DNA from: Trichaptum fuscoviolaceum
Taxonomy: Eukaryota; Basidiomycota; Agaricomycetes; Hymenochaetales; Trichaptaceae
Length of the DNA stretch: 64,000 nt
Direction of reading: 5' to 3'
NCBI GenBank assembly: GCA_910574455.1
Contig: CAJSYZ010000002.1
Location: 1,265,671 to 1,329,670, forward strand
Part shown: piece by piece, positions 24,601 to 37,718 of the stretch
Layout: each line of letters begins with the position of its first letter
Position numbering within the stretch: position 1 is the stretch's first letter
Made by a program: the position numbers and the translations under genes
The notes under the pieces: generated by a model
What the model was told of the DNA's origin: nothing
Database searches by the model: none
What the model saw: only the letters and a program-made list of their open reading frames with translations

Positions 24601-25168
24601 TCCAGTATCTTCTTAACTTTCACCAGGAAGCCTAAAGAAGTTTTTTAAATCATGATTCTAAAGGACAATACCAGCTACGCACCTGGATGAAAGCATGGCC
24701 TTGCCAGCTCAATATGTCCGAAGTGACCAGGACATTCTGACATTCCTTCTCCACACGTTTGACACTTGAAATTCCGATCGACCGTTCCCATACGCATGTC
24801 CGCCAATCCGCCAACTTTCGGCTTGTGTGTTCCCTCATCGAGGACTTCAGGATGCTCGATCTTAGCGACCGAGTAGGCTTTCTATGACGAGAAAATCCCA
24901 TTAACGATAATCAAATAAAATCGACCCCGCGCAAGGTATAAAGTAAGAGCGAAAAGGATGTGTATGACGATACGATGCGCAGCCGTAGGATGGATAAGAA
25001 AGTGAGACAGAGATGTTGGGCAGAATTATGGAATGAAAACTTGATTAGTAACAATAATGGAAGTAAAGAACAAGGCCTTACGATTTCTTCCGGGGAAAGA
25101 ATACCAAACTGCACCTCCTTTACCTTGCGGAGGGGTGCAGCGGAGAACGCAAACTGATGGCCTGACAT
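18670..25168 (-). CDS. RPB1: RNA polymerase II largest subunit RPB1
   Basis: Starts [20 protein letters not shown] (25168). Exon 2 has the clamp zinc site [17 protein letters not shown]. The active-site metal motif [10 protein letters not shown] is near 22750. The bridge helix ([20 protein letters not shown]) lies near 21660-21720, and the trigger loop follows ([13 protein letters not shown], near 20900). After a linker, the C-terminal domain has about 17-18 recognisable heptads. Its 3' exons are 18996-19073, 18903-18944, 18827-18847 and 18670-18773, plus a 9-nt microexon at 19123-19131. The gene ends with a non-heptad tail WSPSSPAQN...TSPSWD and TAA at 18670-18672. At least ten introns; the third (24000-24560) is 561 nt. 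Function: mRNA synthesis; the heptads recruit capping, splicing and 3'-end factors. Confidence 0.97.
24207..24240. repeat. Hairpin-forming inverted repeat inside a long RPB1 intron
   Basis: AATCCTTCA, then AC, ACTG, loop CGTTA, CAGT, A, TGAAGGATT. The outer 9-bp and inner 4-bp stems are perfect and are separated by a 2-by-1 internal loop. It lies in the 561-nt third intron of RPB1, the longest intron seen in this window. Confidence 0.7.
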
Positions 25169-25791
25169 TGTTGCGGAAAACTGGAAGAAATCACAGGAGG
25201 AAAGAGGCGCGCGGAGCAATTAGGTTGTTCAACTGAAAAAAAGATTTGAAATCGATAATATACTTTAAAGAGTCGTGAAATAAGCAGACGAGATATTTTT
25301 GAGAACTTTAAAGCAGAGAACAGCCAAATTAAAGGTGCCTGCAGAGTTTTTTAGAACGGAAGCTGAGCCACGCAAGCGACAGAAAAGCAGTCGTCTCTAG
25401 AGTGTGATGCTAGTTGATCCGAAGGGGTTTTGACCAATGACGAACCACCAGGACGTCAAGTAGGTCAGAGCAATACGCGTCGGCGTTGTGCTCGACGGTG
25501 TTAAGGCCAGAGACCGACGTTGTTGCAAACGACGGCGGCGAGAGTTGGTGGTTGAAGGGAGAGAATGAGGTACTTTCCCAGGCTCCCGTGCTCCGCCTCA
25601 AGTGACCACGGGCTGCACCGCTCCCGAACACTGGCATAGTGACTCAATTTCAAACTCCGTCTGCGCGTCTTATCCTGCGCTCAGTTCCAGTTGTGCACTG
25701 CGGCCGCTTTCCTTCTCTTGCAACAAAGAACTTCAGATAGTTATTAGTCGTCTACACGGTATACTTTTACATACTCTAACAAATTTGGCTA
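25169..25791. other. Intergenic region between RPB1 and BCAT
   Basis: About 0.6 kb between the RPB1 start and the BCAT stop, both on the minus strand. It should include the RPB1 promoter. No gene, tRNA or repeat was recognised. A pyrimidine-rich tract (minus-strand reading) lies just 5' of the RPB1 start. Confidence 0.5.
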
Positions 25792-27398
25792 CTACTTGCA
25801 TGCTACACTCCAGTTATTCCACTCTGTGCGACCTTCCTGGATTTCTTGGATCCTTTGCAAGAGTGCTTTGCCAACGAACTCGCCTTCGCTCCAAGGTGGA
25901 ATCACTATATCTTGACCTTCATAACCTATGCGACTCACTGCCGCAACTATCACAGCTGTTCCTACGCAAAATGACTCAAGGAGTCGACCTGACTGCGCAT
26001 ACTGCTTCACCTCGTCCATGGTCAGTTTACGCTCGTGTGTATGAAGTTTGATGGATCCTGAGAGGCCCGGGAGAGGTGAATCTTTGGTATGCGAATTGCA
26101 GAGAGCAAGGACAGAATCCCTTGTGACTCCGGGAAGAATGGTCCCGTCCAGCGGAGGAGTGATGACATCCAGGTCTATTTGATATTAATCAAAAATTGGT
26201 CTGCAATCGAACATCAAACTTTGCTTACCATCGCCTTCTTCCCGCTTCACAACGATGAAGAAGTTCATTGCACCAGCCTCGGTGATTTTCCTATCATCTC
26301 CCAACAGCCAAAGGCATTGCATATAGCCCAGCTTGGACGCACGCCGCTGTGGCTCGAAGCATGGTGCATAGTTCAGCCCGAGTTTAAAACCGCCAGTTCC
26401 TCCGGGCCACGATCGTACATTTTCATAGATTGCCAACAATGAGACACCATTCGCACCTGCGTTGAAGTATGGTCCTGTCGGGCTCATAATCACGTATAGC
26501 GTGGCGTGCGTCGAAGCGGCAACTCCTAGAGCTAAACAACAAACGATTTAGCAGTGCCGACGCTACAAAACGCAGGATAACATACAAGCTCTAGTTCCGA
26601 TCATCGTCGGACGGATGTATAAACTGAATCCTGGAATACTCGGAATCCACCGCTTTTCGACCATAACAAGCTTTCTGATTAATTCTAACAATGCCTTCTC
26701 GTCAAAGTCCTACATGATCCGGTCAGCTCTTTCAAGTTCCTCTATCAGAACCCAACAATCTTACGCACCGGTAAAGCAACACGATCAACAGACATCTTCA
26801 GCCTCGCCATATTCAACTCCGGTCTGAAGAGCCTCGGCGTCCCATCCGGTCCTACATACGCCTTCATTCCCTCAAACACATTCGGACAATACTGGAAACA
26901 CGAGGACGCAGGGTCAAGCTGCAGCGGTTGATATGGCTGGATCACTGGCGCCGACCAGCCAGTCTTCGGTTCAAAATGCATGATGAGCATGTGGTCGGTC
27001 ATCACCTATATATCCCGAACATCCAAGTAAGTACAATACACACCCAATTTCATTTTCCTCTGATTCTGAAAGAATCAGATGGCAGCGACAAACCTGGCCA
27101 AATACCAAATCCTCAGGCTTGGGAATGGGTTTGAGTTTGTCGGATAGATTTAAAACGAGCTTAGATGGCTGTACAGAGTCGATCATGAGCGCCAGTTTGT
27201 TATTTTTGTTCTGGAGATACGCACGTCAATGTCCGCAACGTGCACACTGTTTGTGCCGTTAAGTCCGTTAGGCTTGCTTGCAGCCAGCAATCCATTTCCG
27301 GGCTTCTCAATTCCATTGAGAGCCGCAGAGGCCGTCGTCGCACTCGAAGTCGCCGGCATTGGAGAGGAGATGTCGAAGAAAGTAGTATGAGAGGTCAA
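25792..27398 (-). CDS. BAT1: Branched-chain amino-acid aminotransferase
   Basis: Class IV PLP enzyme interconverting Leu/Ile/Val and their 2-oxo acids. N-terminal exon MTSHTTFFDISSPMPATSSA leads into SKLVLNLSDKLKPIPKPEDL, then MTDHMLIMHFEPKTGWSAP, CFQYCPNVFEGMKAY and FRPELNMARLKMSVDRVALP, all standard BCAT blocks. The PLP-lysine region reads GGFKLGLNYAPCF. The C-terminus is VIPPWSEGEFVGKALLQRIQ, ending at TAG 25792-25794. Several short introns (for example around 26181-26228 and 27001-27095) interrupt it. The Ser/Thr/Ala-rich, acid-poor first ~50 residues could be a mitochondrial leader, as in yeast Bat1, but the extreme N-terminus lacks arginines, so a cytosolic isoform is not excluded. Confidence 0.93.
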
Positions 27399-28672
27399 GC
27401 TATATTAAAATTTCGCAAGTCGAGTCACGTCCTCTCAGGCTCTGAAAAAAAGAGATTAGTCAGCTGCTAACTGTTTAGTATCTTTTTATGGCAACCAATG
27501 CCGACTCCTGCTATTATCGAGGAGTCAGGACAGACTCGGAGGTGCGTTTAGATTATCTCTCTTACTCTCATCTTTTATAACTCGGGCCAATACCCTGAAG
27601 ATTACCCTGTGACTATCTCTCGGGCCTTTGCTAAAATTATTCTGGCCCTCGTACCGGCGATCCTGTTACAACCAATACTGGATCATTCATATGTATAAAC
27701 AAAAACAATCATGGTCCTGGGTAAGCTTGCATCTCATGTTCGAATTATCGACTCATTTTCTACTCATCTCAGTCGAATATTATACAAGGAGAAGATGTTC
27801 GGACGTATATCAGTTATGCCTCTTTTGAATAACGCGGAAGCATACATCCGACATATTCTCTCTACGTACGACCTTAGCCTGCCGCATGTATGACACAGAT
27901 TCCGATCGGACATCCTTAGTGAATGAGGGCTCCCTTCGGACGCCCAGTGTGCCCTCCGTGGTCAAGTGCTGAATTGGCGGTGTCAGCATGCCAATATTGT
28001 CATTTCACCCTCGACGTGATGTCCGCGGAATCCATCAAGGTCCTCTTCTGCACAGTTTACGGCCACGACTTATAATGAATGCAACGTACCTGATGTGGAT
28101 CGAATATCTCTATCGCCTTCCCCGTTTATCACAAATCGACTAGTGACTGGGCTGACCAGAGTTTGCGGACCGTCCTGAACATTTCGCGCCACTTACACCT
28201 CAGATACGGAGATTGATTAGCGTACATCACCAACTTTCCAATCCCCGTACTTCATGTCTCGACCTCTGAACGGGATTCGTAGCCGAGATTCGGATCAGTG
28301 AAACTCCGTGTCATATCAATTGTCTATGGAAAATAGGAGTTAGTGAATCTCATCTTCATAACATTTGATGCGGGTCCCGAAGGTTTCTTGTAGAGTTTTT
28401 TGTTACAAATTTTAATGTTTCGGTAAGACACAGATCTAGTGGTATCTGGTGCAGTTATATTTTGTCGCCAACGGGGTTTACTTTGCACCTAGTATCGAAA
28501 GACGGGGAAATAGAGCCGAACCTGTTTCAACCTAATTTCAGGTTCAAATAGAATACGAGCACATAAATATACATATAATAACTGTGAACAACTTGAAAGT
28601 CAGAAAATGAAGATAATACGTACAACGTAGGGGAGCTTACGTATCAATTAATTATTGGAACTCATGAGCATT
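27399..28672. other. Intergenic region, 1.3 kb
   Basis: Between the BCAT start and the stop of the DUF6533 gene, both minus strand. Short open frames at 27628-27893 (plus) show no motif. The segment from about 28380 to 28620 is AT-rich. No element ends or RNA genes were recognised. Confidence 0.45.
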
Positions 28673-30598
28673 CTACGAACGACCCTCCGTAGAGCCAATC
28701 TCAATGTCCATTTCGATTGTCTTGAAGGCAAACGCAGTCGAGATAATATCTAGTTCCGTTGACCCTACACCCTCCTCGGTTAATGCATTGGATCTTTCCT
28801 TGGTCAGCGAACTTGGAGAAACGGACAGGTATTCTCGGAGGTGGAAGACCATGCGTGTGATTACGATGCTCATGAGAACTATCCAAAGGCCGTCAAAAAG
28901 GAGTAATAAAAGGCCGCGATGCGTGGGTAGAAGTAAGAAAGCTAAGAAGGTTGCTAGCGACAAACTAAGACTAGTTAAGCGGGAACGACAAATGGTAATA
29001 TAGATAGTACTTACACGCTGTTGATCGGGAAGTAGATCACGGCTGTGATGAAGTCCAGTCAGTAGGCAGCAGTACGTGCGCCATGGAGATTAAACCCTTA
29101 CTGTCCTTGAAAAGAAGCCATGCAAACTTCGAATGTCCACCCAGCGCTATATACAGTGTACCACGTATATTATTAACATTGTCAAGAAAAGAAGTTAACG
29201 CGTACCTATTTGTGATATCCTTATAGAACCGAGAATCCATAATATAACCTCGTAGACTAAACCTACTGCTTGTAAAGCAACTAGGTCTTTCCGGGAAAGA
29301 ACCTCGAGGAACGAGCATGTCATGCCCTTGCTACTGTATCCCCTAATCAGATATCGAACTTCATATACAGAGACGATTGGACTATAAGGACTTACATAGG
29401 AACCTGAGTATCTGAGAATGCAAGTATGTGTAATTTGGGCGGCATGCTCGTTGAAGAAGCCAAATAAACTTACAGTTTGCGGACGCGGATAAGCGAATGG
29501 TGATACACAGAAGAAACACATTCTGGAGCTACGTTATTCATAATGTAGATGTTAGTCTTTGCCATTTCTACCACTGGGAAAATGCATACTACACAGTATA
29601 AGTATATGCCTCTTTTAGCGATCTTGACCTCCGCAAATATTGCCGCAGTTCGTAATGCCTGAATAACTTCACAACCAGTCTCGTCAAATAACGGACACCG
29701 CCCTCATTCACGAAACTAACCTTCCATAGCCCAAAAGCTAATGATTGCAGCCCTAACAGCTCACGGTTAGTCAATGCGCATGTCAAAGTGACGAGCCCAT
29801 ACCATAATTGAAATCGAGTAAAGAATTCGCAGCTGCAGCGAGAGGACAAACTAATATCGGTAAGTTTACACGTACATAAATAAGTGAACGAACAACTAAG
29901 AAAGGGCGGAGAAGCAATCAGTTCCTATCATTCGCCATGAAGATGTCAGAGAATAGTCTTACTGATATAGAAGGGTTAGTTACACTGGTGCCTACCGATT
30001 CCAGAATCCAGAGTTTGATGTGATGAGTACCGATATTAGAGAACAAGGATGGCCAAAACAGGTGAAAAAAACTTGCTGATGAAAAGCGCGAAGATATCAC
30101 ATAGCGTTCCATATCGGAAGACAATGTACAGCGCCTTTCCCCAAGTCCACCTCGTATTCTACAACAACAATGGTAACTTTCGTATGTTGAACTGCATGCG
30201 GTAGGATAAAGTACAAGTACTTACCCAAATCGCCCTGAGCTTCGTCAAAGGATTCAATCATAGTCCTGATACGTTCAAAGTGGCACACTACCTCACTACG
30301 ACATGTCCCACCTGTTTAGATTTATGCATGTTCGAGATCGTAAAAGGTGGACTTACTCTGGGAAGAATAGGCAAATATCATACACTAAAAGTACCAGGAC
30401 CCCGCCTGTCAAATAGTCAACAGTCGTACTGAAAGTTGAAGGAACCGATGCCATACAAAGACCCCACTAGAAAGAGAAATTGACCTGTGTCAGCGTTCTA
30501 GAGAGGGTGTTCAGATACCCATCGGTACTCACAGAAGCCGTCTGTGCGTCATTGAGCAACGTTATTAAGATATCTAACTCCTCGAGGAGGGACGCCAT
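28673..30598 (-). CDS. DUF6533-type multi-pass membrane protein
   Basis: The first exon reads MASLLEELDILITLLNDAQT and splices (intron ending tctag near 30473) to WGLCMASVPSTF. Next comes YLTGGVLVLLVYDICLFFP, then RWTWGKALYIVFRYGTLCDI after a further intron. The YD-x(5)-FP...W-GKALY...RY pattern is that of the DUF6533 N-terminal region found in many Agaricomycete membrane proteins. The last exons give further hydrophobic spans (LATFLAFLLLP, LLLLLFDGLWIVLMSIVI), then RMVFHLREYLSVSP and a polar tail ending at TAG 28673-28675. At least six introns; several internal borders, particularly at 30120-30330 and 29340-29900, were not resolved, so the gene could be intact or mildly decayed. Function unknown. 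Confidence 0.6.
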
Positions 30599-31424
30599 AG
30601 GTCAAAGTGGCCTTCTACTATGCTGACTTAATGGGAGGAGTAAAGTAGGTTGCAGTTGCGAATTGCGAAAGAAGAAGTAGGTGCCAATTTGTAGCAGTGA
30701 TTGTATTTTTTTCTCTAAGTATGAATTCCGACTCCGCCGGCTTGTCAGCGGCCATCGAGGGTGTATCACAAGCACCGCTGATGCTGAATATGATACTTTT
30801 GTAATACTGCCTCGACCCATCACGCAGAAGTGAGTGATATCTAGCCGAATGATTGCGGTCTCCTGCTGTTGCATGCAAGGCGGAGTTCATCGATACAGGC
30901 ACCTTGTACAGTTCTTCGAGTCGAAGACAGGCGGATTGTAGCAGAAGACAGTTTCAAGTCAATTGTTAGACAGCCCAACCGAAGAAAGAAGTAGGCTTGA
31001 AGCTAGAGCTTGAATCCTCCGTAACATCTGTCAGGAAAATCATCGATAAATCGCAGCGGTTTGACTCGGATATCCCTTTCGCGACTACCCATAGTCCACC
31101 ATTCCAGCCGCATGATACGATCAGCCCGATTGTGGCACCCAGTTTTTGATGTCTGTGATGGGCAAACGCGCTGGAGAAAGCCGAGGTAAAGATATGTTGA
31201 TGCCAGTGATGATGGTTGTGTGCTGCATTGCATGATCTACTGTGACATTCAATTTGCCTTTCTCTGTCAAGGCGTGGCAAAATCCGAGATCGGCGTCCTC
31301 GGAAGGTGTCATACAGGCAACATAAGAAATTTTTTAATTCATGTATTGACGCAGCGTCATTTACAGTAAGTGAGTTGTAAACATAAGATACATAATAGTC
31401 CAGAACAACAAAACCATTACTTTA
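30599..31424. other. Intergenic region with short minus-strand ORFs
   Basis: Between the DUF6533 start and the VPS27 stop. Overlapping minus-strand frames at 30966-31280 (104 codons, ending SSSFKPTSFFGWAV) and 31121-31312 (63 codons, containing DHAMQHTTIITGINISLP) have plausible-looking composition, but no motif or splice-linked partner was recognised. They could be remains of a gene. Confidence 0.35.
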
Positions 31425-33902
31425 TTACAAATCGATCAACAAGGCCTCTTTCCGCTCCGTTTGCTCCAAACTAGGACTTGGCCCATATAAAGAAAACGAC
31501 TGCGGATTTGAGGTTGGAGCAACAGGGAATTGTGGTAAGGGCGTTTGCATTGGCGGTGGCTGCAACTGGTAATAACCTTGTTGTTGGGCAGCGGGTCCTG
31601 GTGTGGATGACGGAGGAGCAGCATACGGTACAGTGTTTTGGCGAGGAGGTGGGTTAAATGCAGGAGAGGGGATAACCGACTGGTAGGGTAATATTTGACT
31701 TCTACTTTCAGGAGGCGGAGATGAAACTTGCTGAGGAGCGTCGACAGACGAAGCATACGAAGTAGAGGGCTGAGGAGGATTACCGTTATTAGCTAACTGA
31801 GGTGGAGGAGACCGAGGGAGAGCGGAAGGAGGCGCCTGCGGGGGTAGTTGATATTGGGGTTGAGATATCGGCGAGAATGGGAGAGAAAACGTCTGGGCCT
31901 GCGATGGGGTTTGCTGTGGGGGATGTGAAGGTGCAAGACTGGGAGCACCATACTGTTGAGGAACACCATACTGGGAAGATGACGGGATCGGTTCACTGTT
32001 ATAGGACTCCTGGAGTGCCGGCGGGTACGGAACATTAGACGTAGTGGTAGTCGCTGGAGCTGATACTTGTTGCGCCTGTTGATACGACTGAGTGTGATTA
32101 GGTGCATACGTCCAGGCTCGCTGGGATGGGTCTGTTATCGCCGAGGAAGTAGCTGGTTGCTGGGTCCACTGGTTATATGACCCATCAACTGTACCATACC
32201 TACCCGGAGACGCGGCTGATGAAGCAGCTCTCCAACTGGGTCTCGAAAGTTGTTCAGTCAGGAGTTGGTCATAGAGCTTCACGGCTTGAGACAGCTTTTC
32301 GTGCATTCCCTGCAGAAGTTCTATTGCGTTACAAGAGTATAAGCTCAAGTCTGTAGACCAGAAGAGTGTGGATACCGCTCACTTTCTTTTCTGTCAGTAT
32401 CGTCAAGAGACATTGCTAATTTAGGCCGCAAACCATTGGCCTTATCAAATAGTTCGTTCACTGCCGGGTACCGTGAAAGATCACGACCTCCTTGTGCCTC
32501 GAGATCTTGAATCGTCTGACTAAATGTAAGGATAACATCACTTTCAAGTGGCTGAAGATCATAGTTCGGTACAGCGGGTGTCGCGGGAGCTGGATCGTAA
32601 TGAGACGAGGAGGAATATGAATAGCCAGATGCCTCGACTGGTGTCTCGACTGGAGCTGGTGCGCTGGCTTTCGGTGCGCTGGCTTCGCGCAAAGACGCTT
32701 CAATGGCAGCCCGCAGGTCGGGATCATTCTCTTCCTCGGCAATCGTTGTTGGACGTGATGATCGGTCAACGAGTGGTGGCTCAGATGTCTGCCACTTCGA
32801 GTAAGGACTTGGCTCAGGCTGTGAAGGCACATAGCCTGGTCTATTGTGGCGCCCATTCACACTAGCTGCACCTACTTCTTCCAAAGAAAGTTGTATAGCT
32901 CTTTGAAGCTCTTCGTCAGCCAGCTCTCGTGCGGATCGGTGGCGAACTGGCGAATGCCGGTGTTTCCTGTCGTCACTGAACGAACGATATAAACAAAACT
33001 GTGTATTTGGTACTGAAGTACGGCTTACGTTTTATCCTTCTTGCTCTTGTTCAGCTTGATATAACACCCATCACAGACGCGGACTTCCTGCGCGATACCA
33101 AAGTGTGGAAGTGGAAGAGACTTGGCCGAGCATTGCTGATCGAAGACTTGACCACAGTTCCGACAATGGTGCTTCCTGTTCGTAAAAGAGAATGCTGTGC
33201 GACATCGCAGGCAGACGTCAGAGTCGATCCATTCAGGCGCTGTTTGTGTATCAACCATCGCAGAGTTGGCCACAGCTAGATCTTCTGGTGGAAACTTGAA
33301 GCCTAGGCAACATGAGTGTGATTGATCACAAATTCTCAATCTTCCACACTCACCTTCATTCTTCAATGTCTTATACACTTGACCAACGTATGACAGTGAT
33401 GGCTTTCCTTCGAAAGCGATGGCCCAGTTCTGAACTAAACGCAAAATCTTGTTCTTAACGTCCAGGTTCAACACGGGAACCTTGAGGATGGACACCAAGT
33501 TGTCCATGAACTCTCGCGAAGCAATTTCGACTAGGAAATGGTCTCCTCCATTCTTAATGCATGTATCTGAAAGCTACAAAAGTTCGAATTCAGTCCAAAC
33601 CCGATTGCCATAACGCATGCACATACGCTTAGAGCTAGGAGCTGCACGTTTGGGTTCTTGTGATTCAGTCGTCTCTTCAGCGCCCGCATTGCGTCTTTCG
33701 GCTGTACAGACTTCGAACGAATCTGGTCAGATATCTCTAAGTTCAGAGCAATATCCTCTGCTCCAGATGGTAGCAGCTCTGACGTTGCTTTGTCTGGAGG
33801 ACACAGTTGAGTAATGAAGTGCTAAATCAATACTGCTATGATATGCATACCTACGGCCTCATCGACTTGGGACGTGCCCCAAAGCCATGAGCTTAGAGAC
33901 AT
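31425..33902 (-). CDS. VPS27: Vps27/Hrs, ESCRT-0 subunit (VHS-FYVE-UIM)
   Basis: ESCRT-0 binds PI3P and ubiquitinated cargo on endosomes. The first exon [17 protein letters not shown] (from 33902) opens the VHS domain, which continues through [20 protein letters not shown]. The FYVE finger follows, with [19 protein letters not shown] and RVCDGC, i.e. the WxxD, R+HHCR and RVC signatures and paired Cys zinc ligands. Two ubiquitin-interacting motifs are visible: [11 protein letters not shown] (near 32880) and [14 protein letters not shown] (near 32700). A helical segment ([20 protein letters not shown]) is followed by a Pro/Gln/Ser-rich tail ending in ALLIDL, a clathrin-box motif at the very C-terminus (TAA 31425-31427). 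Domain order equals yeast Vps27. Divergently transcribed from VPS35. Confidence 0.96.
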
Positions 33903-34391
33903 CTTTCACTAGGATTCCTGAGCTGTTCAATTCTTTCGTAGGACAAAGATAGTGATGGATGAGGTGGAAGTTGGATGGACTGCGCCTTACTGACGCAGGT
34001 CGAGCTGAAAGCGGCAACTTGAAGCCTGAGTAGTATTTGCCGTGTGACGGATGCCAGTGCCAGTGATGAGTCAGCATCTTCAAAGTCTCAAGTTGCAGTT
34101 GAAGTTTGGCGTTTGCTGAGTATTTACGCTCTGATTCTCATTTAAGTCCGTTGTATTAACAATGTTACCTGATATTCTAATGGACTTTAATGAAGAGTGG
34201 AATTAAGAATTTGGGAGGTAAATTTACATGCTGGCCAGTGGTGACGCGGTTAATTGGGTTTTGAGTGTGAGAAATTACCCGTACTAGAAGTCGGTGTCAC
34301 AGCCGTTCGAGAGCTGCGCGTAACGCCCATAGTTCATCGAGTACACTCCTTCAGCGACAACGCCGACACTTTCACGGCGCCTTCGACCACC
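33903..34391. promoter_or_regulatory. Bidirectional promoter region, VPS27 / VPS35
   Basis: This 489-bp spacer separates two divergent start codons. GCAACTTGAAG lies at 34014-34024 and the inverted TCAAGTTGC at 34088-34096; the same paired motif recurs upstream of the F-box gene and the second APH-like gene. Promoter activity is inferred from position only. Confidence 0.5.
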
Positions 34392-37300
34392 ATGGCGTTG
34401 CCTGCCCCAGTCGGAGAGGAAGGAAAGATGTTGAGCGAGGCGCTCAACATCGTCAAGATTCAGACACAGCAGATGAAGAGGTTTCTTGTGAGTACGCAAT
34501 TGCCAAATGCTTTCGCTCGACTTATCGAAGTCGGCCTTATAGGAAACAGATCAGCTCATGGACGCTCTGAAAAGCGCAAGTACTATGCTTGCCGAGCTAC
34601 GGACGTCTTCGCTGTCGCCGAAGCAATATTATGAACTATGTTCGTTTATTTGACTAAGTCAGGGGATGCGTCACTAAGTTTACTTGTGCAGATATGGCGG
34701 TATTTGATGCGCTTCGCCACCTTTCGAACTACTTATACGATGCACACACTCAAGGGAGACATCATCTTGCGGACCTCTACGAACTAGTACAATATGCCGG
34801 AAATATTGTCCCTCGCTTGTACCTCATGATCACTGTTGGTTCAGTCTACATGTCGATTCCGGACGCTCCCGTCAAGGAAATTATGAAGGACATGATGGAA
34901 ATGTCGAGAGGTGTACAACATCCTACTCGTGGGCTGTTCTTGAGGCATTATCTTAGTGGTCAGACAAGGGACCATCTTCCGGTGGGAATTGATGAAGGGT
35001 GCGTATTCTAATGTACCTCTGCTCTTTTCACAATCTAACAATTACTTTGTCAGTCCTGTCGGAAATTTGCAAGACTCGATTGCATTCGTGCTCACAAACT
35101 TCATTGAGATGAACAAGCTTTGGGTTCGACTTCAGCATCAAGGTCATTCTCGTGAACGCGAGAAGCGTGAAATGGAACGTCGCGAGCTGCGCATCCTAGT
35201 TGGGACTAATCTCGTACGACTCAGTTCACTTGATGGCGTGGACCTTGACATGTACCAGCGTATCATCTTGCCAAGTATTCTCGAGCAAGTGGTCAACTGC
35301 AAGGACGTTATAGCACAAGAGTACCTTATGGAAGTCGTCATCCAAGTCTTCCCTGATGAGTTCCACCTTTACTCCCTCGGCCCATTCTTGTCTGCAACTG
35401 CGCAGCTGCAACCTTCTGTGAATATTAAACAGATAGTCATCGCTCTTATCGACCGTCTGGCAGCGTATGCAGCTCGCGAGGCTGAAAACGAAAATCCGGA
35501 GGAGACGAAAAGACAAGAAGAAGCCGCGGCACGTCGCTTAGCAGAGAAAGTGAAGTCACAAAAAGCTCGTGCCCGAGCCAATGGGAATGGTGTAATCTCG
35601 TATCCTTCAACTCCAGCAGTCGAAGCCAGCGAGAGTGGTGGATGGGAAGCAACAAGCCCAACTGCCGTCACTGAGAAGTCGTTCGCTGACCTGAGCGTTA
35701 GCAACGGAGTCACTGCAGCAGAAAACGTCACTTCACCTACTGCAGAGAAGGGCAAGGAGAAAGAGGGCGCACCTGTGAAGAAATTCCGTGGAATACCCGA
35801 GAATGTTAGACTTTTCGAGGTGTTTTGGCAGCAAGTGGTCGAGCTTATAAAGGTTTGTTAAGCCTCTCAATTTAACCCGCCTACTTACATATTTATTTTA
35901 TAGGCGAGACCAGATCTATCCATCCAAGACATAACCGCTTTGTTGGTATCTTTAATGAACTTGTCAGTGAGCTGTTATCCGGACCGATTGGAATATGTGG
36001 ACCAAATCCTTGGGTTTGCATCGGAGAAGATAAAGGAGTTCTCAGAGAGGTTCGCGTTCCATTTATGTAAATTTTCCTCGCCCTTACCGTTAGTCTGCTA
36101 GCCCGGATCTGCATGCCATGCAGACAACAAACAATCTCGCTTCCTTACTTGTCGCACCTATCAATTCTTACCAATCAGTCCTCACTCTCCTTGCACTTCC
36201 GCGCTATGCGCAACTCTTACTACTCCAACCCTTCACAACACGGCGGTCACTTGCACATGCGATTATCGCATCTATCCTCAAGAACGAAACGATCATCGAG
36301 ACGCCTGAGGATGTACGCGGTGTGCTTGAGCTTTGCCAAGTGCTCATTAGGGATCAATTAGATTCCGCTGTCGCTGGTTCGGTACCTCAGGGTCAAGGTC
36401 GGAGGCCTCCGTACCACGTGGACCGCGAAGAGATGGCAGAGGAACAAGGATGGGTTGCACGGATGGTACATTTGTTCCGGGCTGAATCATTGGATGTACA
36501 GTTTGAGGTTTGTCTATTTCGTCTATGTGTGAGTTTACTTTCTGAGATCATTTATTCAGATTCTACAAGAAGCTCGGAGAAACTTTGAAATGGGGGGCGA
36601 ACGGATACGGTACACATACCCTTCTTTGGTTACGAATGCTATTAAGCTATGTCGACGGTATAAATTGCGAGAGAAAGAGGTCTGTTTCATATCAATGTAG
36701 AATAATGATGCGACTATCTGACCATGCAACGTGCCTAGGAGGCTGATTGGCAAACCAAAGTGTCCAATGTCATCCGATTCTGTCGTCAACTAACATCCAT
36801 CCTCTTCACCCAAATTGAGGCGCCCGCAATCGCACTCCGGTTGTTCCTCCTCGCTGCGCAAGTAGCTGACGAATGTGAATTCGAAGACCTCACCTATGAC
36901 CTCTATGTACAGGCATTCACAGTCTACGAGGACAGCATTTCGGACAGTCGCGCACAACTGCAGGCGATTACGCTTATTATTGGTACATTACAGGGGGCGA
37001 AGGTTTTCAGTGTAGACAACTACGACACGTTGATCACGAAGGCCGCTCTGCATGGCGCTAAACTGTTGAAGAAACCCCACCAGGCGACTGCAGTACATCT
37101 TGCGAGTCATATGTTTTGGCAAGAAGCGCCGGCAGGCGAATCGGTTGAGAAACAGGAGCAAGGCCCCAACCCGGATAATCAGGATGGACCGAAGGCTGTA
37201 AGTCTACTTGGCTCGAGATTAGAAGTTGTCGCTGATGTTGTGTTCAAGTATCCACACCAAGATAGCACACGCGTACTTGAGTGCCTTCAGAAGTCCCTCC

Positions 37301-37718
37301 GCATTGCTAATTCGGCCACGGAAGACATCGTCACAGTCCAGTTGTATTGCGATGCCTTGGACCAGTATCTGTACTACCTTGATCATAAAGCACCTGCTGT
37401 ACGTTAAACCATTATAGCTGACCACTGACTTACGCTAACAATTCTTCCCCACAGGTAACACCAAAATTTGTCAACAGCTTAGTCGAGTTGATCACATCAA
37501 GTATCGACAACATTCACTCTCCAGACGTTCATCCCTCACAGCGCGCACCTCCAGGGCTCATTGAGGGTGTGCAGACCCCGGAGATGATTACGCGGCATTT
37601 CCGTAATACACTCGCTTATATTCAGACGCGGAAGAATGCATCGGGTGCTGATGCACGGTGGGATGAGGTAGATGTTGTGGGCGCTGTCTTAAAGATGGGC
37701 TTGGGTCAGGAGGCCTGA
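34392..37718 (+). CDS. VPS35: Vps35, retromer core subunit
   Basis: Retromer's alpha-solenoid scaffold, which recycles receptors from endosomes to the Golgi. The start exon [20 protein letters not shown] splices to [11 protein letters not shown] and then [14 protein letters not shown]. Further on are [35 protein letters not shown], and [20 protein letters not shown] followed by [20 protein letters not shown]; this PRLYLM and RGLFLRxYL pair is the hallmark Vps26-binding N-terminal region. The middle has [15 protein letters not shown] helices, and a low-complexity insert near 35500-35770 (Glu/Arg- then Ser/Thr-rich) sits before [20 protein letters not shown]. The C-terminal solenoid includes [20 protein letters not shown]. 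Ends GLGQEA, TGA 37716-37718. About nine short introns. Confidence 0.96.
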
